A stretch of 64,000 nucleotides of DNA from Bacteroidota bacterium. GTDB lineage: Bacteria; Bacteroidota; Bacteroidia; Chitinophagales; Chitinophagaceae. Below the pieces are notes generated by a model. It was not told the origin of the DNA and searched no databases. It saw only the letters and a program-made list of their open reading frames with translations. Both the position numbers and the translations under genes were made by a program. This document shows positions 31,601-42,353 of the stretch, one piece after another; positions within the stretch are counted from its first letter, which is position 1; each line of letters begins with the position of its first letter. The stretch lies in contig JAPLEH010000010.1 of assembly GCA_026391455.1 (NCBI GenBank), positions 62,001 through 126,000 of the forward strand. The letters are read 5' to 3'.

Positions 31601-31690
31601 TGTAACCGTCTTGTTCTGAGCAAAAGCAACTTGCAGAACAAAAACGAAAACCATGCTAAACAATGCAGAAAGCAGTTTTTGTGCAGACAT
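28679..31690 (-). CDS. SusC/RagA family TonB-linked outer-membrane protein
   Basis: CarboxypepD-like domain (VTGKVTDSKDGSPVSGASVQVKG), NEVVVTGYG, plug and SusC motifs (DVLKDASATAIYGSRAAYGVVLITTKRGK). Confidence 0.95.
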   Translation of the reverse strand: MSAQKLLSALFSMVFVFVLQVAFAQNKTVTGKVTDSKDGSPVSGASVQVKGSRTGTSTKADGTFSLSVPSNATTLVITSVGFDKQEVAITGSAIEVSFVANAGANLNEVVVTGYGSSKKKDLTGSVGSIKEKDFNKGVFTSPDQLMQGKISGVQVINNSGQPGGAATVKIRGASAVTGSGSPLYVVDGVPLDGRSVRPGIGDIGLGGSNPGNNPLNFINPSDIASIDVLKDASATAIYGSRAAYGVVLITTKRGKSGEPRIEVNASIGSSKLLKRIDVLNASEFRSALTYYGLSNSNDLGSDVDALGEITRTGMIQNYNVSVNGGNENARYRLSLGVLDQEGIVKKSGIKKYTANVNLNFKFLESKKLGLDVNIVPSQYKEEIAPISNDAGSRGSLIGNALQWNPTERLRIRKANGQDSINVRVGGDLLNPVAVQEAVTDRSRITTVLASISPYYKFSKDLEYRFLYSYNYGIGKRGTSIKPFINFNDVYGRGRVRLAQAELITQNITHTLSYNKQVTSNLNLQAVVGYEYVKYINKGFDLSGYGQAGAAGGFGDFGLDYEDYIQYSNPTNRTFGSYSDPTNELQSYFARTVFNFKEKYLLTATIRADGSTKFGENNRYGYFPSIGAAWNISKEDFFKVNFINSLKLRAGWGKTGNSEFPSGSSQLRYSFSGGGSGAFSAANNANKDLKWQADRQFNVGFDMAILKNRINITVDYFNKRTTNLLFPSEPPQPAAPGGVVKWVNLAGNIDNKGVEAAVNAAIITKKDMSWDFGVNATFINNEVSGLPAPLNTGGLHGQGITGTTVQVIKNGLPINAFFTRRFEGFDKATGLAIYTDGGDVLYYVGNPNPKMTLGLSTTFRYKKLSLIANMNGAFGHDIYNNTLNSVINVGSINNGKNIAVSVFRDPVKESFANPLTASSRFLEKGNYLKMANMTLSYAFGDIGKHIKGLSVYITGQNLFVLTDFSGFDPEVNVDKNQNGVPSASIEYIPYPSARTFSFGINVGF

Positions 31691-31939
31691 AAGCAATCGG
31701 GTTTTTAAATTTATAATCTAAGCGTTAAACACTAGGTAGTGAGTTTTCATATGGCCTGAAACTGCATATAACAATAAAAGGCTGGACAAGGTTTTAATCG
31801 TTGCCCGCAATTTCCTGCACACATCCCCACCACTCACCCTCAATGGTGAATGTTAAATAATTGCGAAAGCGGTATAAATTTAGGCTGAATTATGTGTATT
31901 TTGAACACTAACCCCAAGTATTTTTGCAGGATTCTGCCT

Positions 31940-31951
31940 GCAAACATTTGC
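31940..31951. promoter_or_regulatory. Candidate LacI-family operator GCAAACATTTGC
   Basis: Arms GCAAA/TTTGC with a 2-nt centre in the divergent region between susC and a LacI gene; 10/12 identical to the site at 18634. Confidence 0.45.
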
Positions 31952-32000
31952 GGAAATGTTTTCGGTGGATAAAATATTACTTAGTTTTACAGTACAAATC

Positions 32001-32990
32001 ATGGGACAAAACGCCACTTTAAAGAAGATTTCGGCCCAGTTAAACCTAAGTATTTCCACTGTATCCCGGGCACTTAAGAACCATCCGGATATTTCTGAAA
32101 ATACCAAACGGAAGGTAAAAGAACTGGCTGCCCTCATGGAATATGAGCCAAACAGCTATGCGATCAACCTGCGTACCAATAAAAGCCGGGTATTGGGGCT
32201 GATCGTGCCGGATATTTCCAATATGTTCAATGATTCCTTTATAGCTGCCGCTGAAACCGATGCCCGTAAGAGTGGATATTCCCTTATGATCCTTCAATCG
32301 GCCAATGACCCCCAGCAGGAAGCTGAAAACCTGAAACTTTGTAAACACTACCGGGTGGATGGGATCCTGATCTCCCAATCTGCGGGTAGTTTTTCTACCG
32401 AACTGGTGAATAAGTACCAGGAAGCGGGAATCCCCATCCTGTTTTTCGACCGGGTGCCGGAATCAGGGAATTTTGATACCGTATGTATGGCCGATGAAGA
32501 GGCCGCCACTATAGCCGCTCATACCATTATTACCTACAAAAAGAAAAATGTACTGGCCCTTTTTGGTGATCCTGAATTATCGATAACCAAAAAGAGAATG
32601 GAAGCGTTTTCCCGTATTCTGGAAAAGCATAAAAACATCGAAACAGATATACGGTATTGTATCAATAGTGATGAGGCCAAAGTACATACCACTTCAGCCC
32701 TTAAGAACACAAGGCCCGATCATATTTTCTGTATGAGTGATGAGATACTCATCGGCGTTATGAAAGCATTGCACCAAACAAAACTCCGGATTCCTGAAGA
32801 TATTTCCATTCTGGCCATGAGCAATGGCTTTATTCCCGGATTATTTAAACCCGAGATCAGTTATATTGAAACAAGCGGATATGAACTCGGTAAACTGGCT
32901 ATGAAACGTATGCTGGAGAATATGGACAATAAAAGTGCGGCGAGGGCCATACTTCTTCCTGCCAGGCTGGTGGAAGGAGGTTCGCTGTAA
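32001..32990 (+). CDS. LacI-family transcriptional regulator (paralogue of 8368-9360)
   Basis: HTH LNLSISTVSRALKNHPDISENTKRKVKELA; start MGQNATLKKIS at 32001. Confidence 0.95.
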   Translation: MGQNATLKKISAQLNLSISTVSRALKNHPDISENTKRKVKELAALMEYEPNSYAINLRTNKSRVLGLIVPDISNMFNDSFIAAAETDARKSGYSLMILQSANDPQQEAENLKLCKHYRVDGILISQSAGSFSTELVNKYQEAGIPILFFDRVPESGNFDTVCMADEEAATIAAHTIITYKKKNVLALFGDPELSITKKRMEAFSRILEKHKNIETDIRYCINSDEAKVHTTSALKNTRPDHIFCMSDEILIGVMKALHQTKLRIPEDISILAMSNGFIPGLFKPEISYIETSGYELGKLAMKRMLENMDNKSAARAILLPARLVEGGSL

Positions 32991-33004
32991 ATTATCATGA
33001 ACGA

Positions 33005-36011
<3,007 letters not shown>

Positions 36012-36124
36012 CAGTCATTAGTTTTATTTTTTTACCTTAGAGTTAGTCTGATCTATATAACCCACGTTAAATCAACGTCAAGGTGATATCAATCGGCCCA
36101 CACCATCCTTACAAACCTTATGTT

Positions 36125-36688
36125 ATGATTAAAAAATTAACCGGCGAAACCTGGAAGCAACTTACATTTTCCGGGTGGAAGCTACTTCGTAATCGCTATG
36201 CCATCTCGAACCATGGCAGATTAGCAAGTTATAAAGAGAACCTGCTCGAAGACGGCAAATTATTGAATGGGTCGCTCACCACTGGGTATCGTACACTCAA
36301 TCTTCATCGGCCCGGAAGTAAAGGCACCTTGTATGTACACCGCGAAATGGCCAAACTCTTTTTGCCCAAACCAACTGCTGCGCAGAGATATGTTGTACAC
36401 CGCAATCATAATAAACTGGATAACAGTTTAAAAAATCTGAAATGGGCCACGCTGGAGCAAATGATCCAGCATCAGCAGGATAGTCCGGCCAAACGTGCTT
36501 ATAAAAAACAACAATCCACCAAAACTGCCGGTCTCAAATTATCTGCTGCGCAGGTAAAGAAGATCAAAGCCACGCTGGAAAACAAAAGACGGAATATCAC
36601 GATCCGGCAACTGGCTGAAAAATTTGGAGTAAGTGAAATGACCATGTACCGTATCAAAAGCGGTGAAAACTGGGGAAAAGTCAAATAG
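36125..36688 (+). CDS. NUMOD4/HNH endonuclease-like protein with C-terminal HTH
   Basis: NUMOD4-like GWKLLRNRYAISNHGRLASYKE, HNH-like VHREMAKLFLP...YVVHRNHNKLDNSLKNLKWAT, HTH IRQLAEKFGVSEMTMYRIKSGENW. Confidence 0.8.
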   Translation: MIKKLTGETWKQLTFSGWKLLRNRYAISNHGRLASYKENLLEDGKLLNGSLTTGYRTLNLHRPGSKGTLYVHREMAKLFLPKPTAAQRYVVHRNHNKLDNSLKNLKWATLEQMIQHQQDSPAKRAYKKQQSTKTAGLKLSAAQVKKIKATLENKRRNITIRQLAEKFGVSEMTMYRIKSGENWGKVK

Positions 36689-36750
36689 TCTCATTTTTTA
36701 ACATTCTCACTAGCTTATTGTATCACGGCCTTCCTAATTTCATTGCATTA

Positions 36751-37749
36751 ATGAAAGATATGAAGACCTTAACCTGCTTTATACTCCTTTTACTTTATTG
36801 TCTCAGCGTACCTGCACAAGCCGGGCCTGTTGTACATAATCTTGTATTTGAGGGAGCCGGTATTCGTGGCATCGCCTATTGCGGCGCCGTAGCCGAATTG
36901 GAAAATACAGGACGAATGCCCGGTGTAAAAAAAGTAGCCGGTACTTCTGCCGGAGCCATTGCCGCTTTGCTGGTGGCACTCGGGTATAGTGCAGAAGAGA
37001 TGCAAGCCATCATTGCGGGTACCAATTTCCGAAAATTCAATGACGGCCGATATTTTTTTCCGGGAGGTATTCATCGCACCAATAAATTCTTTGGCTGGTA
37101 CAGAGGGCTACGAGTGGAGCGTTGGATCGAAGCGCTGATCGAAAAGAAAACCGGTGATGCATCCATCAGTTTTTCTGCATTGTATGAAAAAGGTTTTAAA
37201 GAGCTGTATATAACCGGTACCAATGTAAACAAACAACAACTGGTGATCTTCTCCCGGCACCATTACCCGAATATGAAAGTGAAAGATGCTATCCGAATAT
37301 CCATGAGCATACCTTTTTATTTTGAAGCGGTATTTATTGATAAAAACGGACTAGTTGTACGCCATCCGAAAGACAGACAAGGACTGGATGTTTTTATTGA
37401 TGGCGGACTGACCGGTAATTTCCCGATCCAGGTTTTTGATTCTTCTGGCACCGCAGATCCGCATACGCTTGGTTTTCGTATTGATCGCGATGAACAGATA
37501 CAAATGGATAAGGGAGCACGCACCATTGCGCCGATGCCGGTAAACTCTTTCAAAGAATATGCCGGTGCATTTTATAATATGATCATCGAAAACCTGAACC
37601 GGCAGCAGTTGACGAATGAGGACTGGCGGCGTACCGTTTCTATCAGCGACGGAAAGATCGGTCCCCGTATTCGTAAACTGTCGGCAGCAGAAATAAAGAT
37701 CCTTACGGATAATGGGAGAGCTGCCACCCGGAAATTCTTATTAAATTGA
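36751..37749 (+). CDS. Patatin-like phospholipase
   Basis: LVFEGAGIRGIAYCGAVAEL, GTSAG lipase motif and DGG motif. Confidence 0.92.
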   Translation: MKDMKTLTCFILLLLYCLSVPAQAGPVVHNLVFEGAGIRGIAYCGAVAELENTGRMPGVKKVAGTSAGAIAALLVALGYSAEEMQAIIAGTNFRKFNDGRYFFPGGIHRTNKFFGWYRGLRVERWIEALIEKKTGDASISFSALYEKGFKELYITGTNVNKQQLVIFSRHHYPNMKVKDAIRISMSIPFYFEAVFIDKNGLVVRHPKDRQGLDVFIDGGLTGNFPIQVFDSSGTADPHTLGFRIDRDEQIQMDKGARTIAPMPVNSFKEYAGAFYNMIIENLNRQQLTNEDWRRTVSISDGKIGPRIRKLSAAEIKILTDNGRAATRKFLLN

Positions 37750-37772
37750 GCCCCTGAAACAACTACTACTAT

Positions 37773-38441
37773 ATGTTACAAACGACCACGATCAAATTTA
37801 TCAAAGACTTAAAGAAAAATAATAACAAAGCCTGGTTTGACCAGCATCGGAAAGTATATGAGGCCGCGAAAGCAGATTTTGCCGGTTTCATTCAAAAAGT
37901 GATTGACCTGCATGGAAAAAAAGATGAATCCATTCATACACTGGTGGCCAAAGATTGTATGTTTCGTATCAACCGGGATGTCCGTTTTTCAAAAGATAAA
38001 TCGCCTTACAAAACTAATTTCGGAGCCAGCATCAATAAGGGTGGTAAAAAAGCGATGAACACGGCTGGATATTATTTTCACCTGGAGCCCGGTAGTTGCT
38101 TCGCGGGTGGTGGCCTGTATCTGCCGATGCCGGAGGAATTGCGGAAAGTGCGGCAGGAGATCGATTATAATTTTGCAGATTTTAAAAAGATTATTCAGTC
38201 AAAAAAGTTTAAATCGCTATATGGCGATCTGGACCGCAGTGCTGAATATACCCTGAGCCGGGTACCAAAAGGATATGAAGCCGATAATGCTGCCGCTGAA
38301 TACCTGCGGCTTAAAAGCTATGTGGCCATGGTGCATTTCAGCGATGCCGATCTTACTTCGAAAGACCTGGTGAAGAAAACGGCTGCTGCCTTTGATGCGC
38401 TGCAACCTGTGATTGAATTTATTAATGAAGCAATGGCATGA
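37773..38441 (+). CDS. DUF2461 domain-containing protein
   Basis: FIKDLKKNNNKAWFDQHRKVYEAAKADF...RINRDVRFSKDKSPYKTNFGA. Confidence 0.92.
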   Translation: MLQTTTIKFIKDLKKNNNKAWFDQHRKVYEAAKADFAGFIQKVIDLHGKKDESIHTLVAKDCMFRINRDVRFSKDKSPYKTNFGASINKGGKKAMNTAGYYFHLEPGSCFAGGGLYLPMPEELRKVRQEIDYNFADFKKIIQSKKFKSLYGDLDRSAEYTLSRVPKGYEADNAAAEYLRLKSYVAMVHFSDADLTSKDLVKKTAAAFDALQPVIEFINEAMA

Positions 38442-38507
38442 AACTTTGAATTGCTCTATTTAAGCAATGTAATGCCAGTTGAGAGAATTATATAACAGAA
38501 ATATAAA

Positions 38508-38535
38508 GGGCCTGCAATGTATTCACTGCAGGCCC
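38508..38535. terminator. Terminator hairpin between convergent genes
   Basis: GGGCCTGCA...TGCAGGCCC 9-bp perfect stem. Confidence 0.6.
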
Positions 38536-38554
38536 TGTTCGTTCGGAGATTTAA

Positions 38555-39562
38555 TTAAAGAAGGTTTTTAGCCAGCAGGTATTCGGCTATCTGCACCGCA
38601 TTGGTGGCAGCCCCTTTCCGCAGATTATCACTTACCACCCACATATTAAGTGTATTGGGTTGTGATTCATCCCGGCGCAGCCTTCCTACAAACACTTCAT
38701 CCTTTTCATGTGCGTTCATGGGCATGGGATATTGCTGGTTGGCCGTATCGTCCACCACTACCACACCCGGTGCCTGTTCGAGCAGGGTACGGATATCATT
38801 TAGTTCATAGTCATTTTCAAACTCCACGTTCACCGCTTCGCTGTGTCCGCCCATCACCGGTATGCGCACGGTAGTGGCGGTAACACGTATGTTGTCGTCG
38901 CGCATGATCTTACAGGTTTCCTTCACCATCTTCATTTCTTCTTTGGTATATCCGTTTTCCAGAAACACATCGATCTGGGGAATGGCATTCAAATCTATCG
39001 GGTATTTATACGCCATCGGGTAGTTGGCATCTGCACCGTTGACTTCTTTTTCCCGCTCACCTTTTAATTGTTCCACTGCTTTTACACCGGTACCTGTAAC
39101 GCTCTGGTAGGTAGATACCACGACGCGCCTGATACCATATTTCTTATGAAGCGGATTGAGGGCCACTACCATCTGAATAGTGGAGCAATTGGGGTTGGCG
39201 ATAATTTTATCTTCACTGGTGAGTATATCTGCGTTGATCTCCGGTACCACCAGCGGCTTGGTGGGATCCATCCGCCAGGCAGATGAATTATCGATTACCG
39301 TAATGCCTGCTTCGGCAAAGCGGGGTGCCCATTCCAGGGATGTGCCTCCACCCGCAGAAAAGATAGCGACAGCAGGTTTGGCGGCAATGGCATCTGTCAT
39401 GCTCACTACTTTGTATTTGGCTCCCTTAAATTCAATCTCTTTACCTACGGAACGCTCTGAAGCAACGGGTACCAGTTCCGTAACCGGAAAATTCCGCTCA
39501 GCCAATACCTGTAACATTTTGGTGCCTACCAATCCGGTAGCACCTACAACTGCAACTTTCAT
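38555..39562 (-). CDS. asd: Aspartate-semialdehyde dehydrogenase
   Basis: VAVVGATGLVGTKMLQVL, IIANPNCSTIQMV, GGHSEAVNVEFE. Confidence 0.97.
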   Translation of the reverse strand: MKVAVVGATGLVGTKMLQVLAERNFPVTELVPVASERSVGKEIEFKGAKYKVVSMTDAIAAKPAVAIFSAGGGTSLEWAPRFAEAGITVIDNSSAWRMDPTKPLVVPEINADILTSEDKIIANPNCSTIQMVVALNPLHKKYGIRRVVVSTYQSVTGTGVKAVEQLKGEREKEVNGADANYPMAYKYPIDLNAIPQIDVFLENGYTKEEMKMVKETCKIMRDDNIRVTATTVRIPVMGGHSEAVNVEFENDYELNDIRTLLEQAPGVVVVDDTANQQYPMPMNAHEKDEVFVGRLRRDESQPNTLNMWVVSDNLRKGAATNAVQIAEYLLAKNLL

Positions 39563-39683
39563 TTTCTGTTTTTTTATTATTGTTAAAAATTAGTCTTTCT
39601 ATTCCGAATCGCAATTCAACTATCTGCCTCTCCAACAAACTTCCGTTCGTACACACATTTGTAAATAGCACCCTATAACGAAA

Positions 39684-39707
39684 CAGGCCCTCCGTAAGGA
39701 AGGCCTG
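39684..39707. terminator. Hairpin terminator downstream of the fulvocin-like operon
   Basis: CAGGCCCTCCGTAAGGAAGGCCTG stem with one mismatch and GTAA loop; T-rich on both sides. Confidence 0.55.
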
Positions 39708-39934
39708 CTAAACTTTTATGTTGCTACATACATAACGCTGCAAACCTTCCTCAGGAACGTTTTTTTGTGCGTTTTGTATGTTTCATCATTTTCATCTGTG
39801 CTGTTTGTCGCTTTAGCTCCAGAAATTCATTGGGAAAGTTCCTGTCATGCAACATGCTGATTGAGTTATTAAAATTGCATGTATGAAAATCGGGTGCTTC
39901 GCAAATTTAATACCCATGATGGTTTTATCCAATT

Positions 39935-40318
39935 TTATTTTTCTGCTTTCCCATAAAATGACAGAACGGTGTAAATGCTATCGGTGTTGGATCTGATCAC
40001 CAGTTTTTTGTCAAAGTCGCCGGTATCCGGTGGTTTGAATTGTACGGTAAGCAATACCGAATCCTGGGGAGCGATTTCGTACTTCGTTGCCGTAGGAATG
40101 GTACAGCCGCAGGATGCTGTAACGGTATCGATGGACAAAACTCCCGTACCGGTATTGATCAGACTGTATTGCAGCATATAAGCTGAATCCGCCTTTATCG
40201 TTGCGAGGTCAATCCGGCTTTTCGGAATATGTAACCGGGGCTTCTGTTTTGAAGCAGTGCAGGAAGTCATTAAAACTACCAGCCCAATAAGTTGCATTAG
40301 TTGTAATTGCTTATTCAT
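39935..40318 (-). CDS. DUF1573 domain-containing lipoprotein
   Basis: Lipobox VLMTSC, YSLINTGTGVLSIDTVTASCGCTIPTATKYEIAPQDSVLLTVQFKPPDTGDFDKKLVI. Confidence 0.88.
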   Translation of the reverse strand: MNKQLQLMQLIGLVVLMTSCTASKQKPRLHIPKSRIDLATIKADSAYMLQYSLINTGTGVLSIDTVTASCGCTIPTATKYEIAPQDSVLLTVQFKPPDTGDFDKKLVIRSNTDSIYTVLSFYGKAEK

Positions 40319-41153
40319 TTATTAAATTATTGATGATCCTGTCGGCATTGCCGTAAAATATATTCCAGCCTGTATTCAACTGGCCGGCATAGCGGCATGT
40401 AAAGTGCTTGTCCATAATCAATACAAGCGGCAACCCGTTTGCTGAAAAATGTCTGGCTACAGCGGTATCACTGAAATACATTTTTTCAAAACTATAGGGT
40501 GCAGTAAGACGTGCCAGCACAGCCTCTTTGTCCAGTTTCAGGGGTACATTTAGTGCGATGATACGAACAGCCGTATCGTTACGGTAGCTGTCATACAGTT
40601 TTTGCAGTTCCGGAAATTTTTTGATGCAATTATAACAGGATGTGCTCCAGAGGTCGAACAATATCACTTTTCCCTTCAGATTTTCCGGATCAACAGGCTG
40701 TCTGGCGTAGTTGAGCAACCCCACCCCGTTCATATTTCTAGCCGAGGGCTTCTTTTCGGTGTACGCCCAGGCAAATGTATTGGGCCAGAGAATAAGTCCG
40801 CCAAACGATACCAACAATGATAATATTAATATACTGGCAACCCGTGCTATTCGAAACTGAAGTAATAAAAAAGTGAACAGAAGTGTAGCCCATCCCATAA
40901 TCCAAACCGGATAAGTAGGATATTCCACATCCACCAGCATCGAAACGCCGGTATAGACTATAAAGAAAGGAAGTACAGGCAGGGTACTGGCAGCCGCATT
41001 AATCCCTGTTTTTTTATTTGCAAACACCATTGCCAGTAGAGTAACCACGGGAACAATAACCGTTTGCTTATCCCATCCCAAAGAACCGGATAAAACACAA
41101 ATCATGAAATGAACAAGCGACAACAGTACCGCCTGTACTATCTTTCCTTTCAT
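40311..41153 (-). CDS. Membrane-anchored TlpA/thioredoxin-like protein
   Basis: Several N-terminal TM segments then thioredoxin fold with CxxC: LKGKVILFDLWSTSCYNCIKKFPELQKLYDSY. Confidence 0.88.
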   Translation of the reverse strand: MKGKIVQAVLLSLVHFMICVLSGSLGWDKQTVIVPVVTLLAMVFANKKTGINAAASTLPVLPFFIVYTGVSMLVDVEYPTYPVWIMGWATLLFTFLLLQFRIARVASILILSLLVSFGGLILWPNTFAWAYTEKKPSARNMNGVGLLNYARQPVDPENLKGKVILFDLWSTSCYNCIKKFPELQKLYDSYRNDTAVRIIALNVPLKLDKEAVLARLTAPYSFEKMYFSDTAVARHFSANGLPLVLIMDKHFTCRYAGQLNTGWNIFYGNADRIINNLINE

Positions 41154-41165
41154 ACGTTTCTGCTT

Positions 41166-41813
41166 TTAAAAATTACAGTGACTCCCATAGCATGATTGTA
41201 ACCAAAGCCATCCGCACCCGGTGCTGGAACCTTTGCAATCGTTGGTTCGTTCACAAATACCATTGGTAATGGTAAAACCAGCGGGATACCTTACTTCAAT
41301 TTTTCTGCATGAAAACCCCGAAGAGCCGACATGACAAAAACAGTTTGCCATTCCGCCGGTACCAATATCATCAGGAGCAATCAAACTCATTTGATCAGAA
41401 ACCGGGTCGAATACCAGGTTATATAATTCAACCTGATCAAACAGTTTTTTTGCCGATTCATTCCATTTCGGCATAAAATAATTGGAGAAGATAGCTGCCT
41501 CCCTGGAACTGGGCACGAATACTTCTACGGAAACTGCTGCAAGTAATTCATCGATCTTACTGACACGGGCGGAATTTTCTTCCTGTAAGTACTGTGCTCT
41601 TGCTTTCAACAAATGACGATGCCACAGTTCATACCGCTCCCGGCTGGTAAAAACATCGAACAACTGAATGCGTGTTTGAAAATCGGACGTGTTTAGCAAA
41701 CGCTGTATCCGTGCTTCAGATACAGCATTGTTTTCCTTTTCCGTGATCGTTGATTTGGTGCATGACGCCAGCACAATGACAAGCGCCATCAGCGTAGTTA
41801 ATTGTCTTTTCAT
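41166..41813 (-). CDS. Fulvocin C-related (bacteriocin-like) lipoprotein with 8-Cys C-terminal tail
   Basis: Lipobox VLASC; C-terminus MANCFCHVGSSGFSCRKIEVRYPAGFTITNGICERTNDCKGSSTGCGWLWLQSCYGSHCNF with 8 Cys. Confidence 0.72.
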   Translation of the reverse strand: MKRQLTTLMALVIVLASCTKSTITEKENNAVSEARIQRLLNTSDFQTRIQLFDVFTSRERYELWHRHLLKARAQYLQEENSARVSKIDELLAAVSVEVFVPSSREAAIFSNYFMPKWNESAKKLFDQVELYNLVFDPVSDQMSLIAPDDIGTGGMANCFCHVGSSGFSCRKIEVRYPAGFTITNGICERTNDCKGSSTGCGWLWLQSCYGSHCNF

Positions 41814-42074
41814 ATTGGTACGTTTTGATTAAAGCGCAATACTACAATAATTATAAATTGCTTTTTACTCGTTTTCTCTATAATAGAATTTTATACTTAG
41901 AAAAAATTTTTCGAATCACTTCAAACATGTTTTTTAAAAATTTTCTACTACGTATTCATACATTTTATACCATATTGTTTTTATTTTTAGGTCTGTAATC
42001 CGTTATTATTTCGCACGAATTCTGTTTGTTGCCAGAACGCTTCCCTATTCGTACCACTATTAAAACCTATAGTC

Positions 42075-42293
42075 ATGATTCATCTTAAGATCAGGCAACT
42101 AAGAAAGGATATGGGGCTGACCCAGCAATCCATCGCCCGCCAGTTATGTATCAGTCAAAATGCGTATTCACTTATTGAAAGAGGCCATACCCGTATTGAT
42201 ATTGAGCGGCTGGTTCAAATCAGTAAACTGCTGAAGATTTCTGTTACCGAACTGATCAACCTTGAACTGGCCTTACATCCCGAATGGGAATAA
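42075..42293 (+). CDS. Small XRE-family HTH regulator
   Basis: IRQLRKDMGLTQQSIARQLCISQNAYSLIERGHTRIDIERLVQISKLL. Confidence 0.92.
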   Translation: MIHLKIRQLRKDMGLTQQSIARQLCISQNAYSLIERGHTRIDIERLVQISKLLKISVTELINLELALHPEWE

Positions 42294-42353
42294 AGCTTCG
42301 CTGTCGCCGGACCAACGATTATTTATTCAATTACTAAATACATACCCATACGT

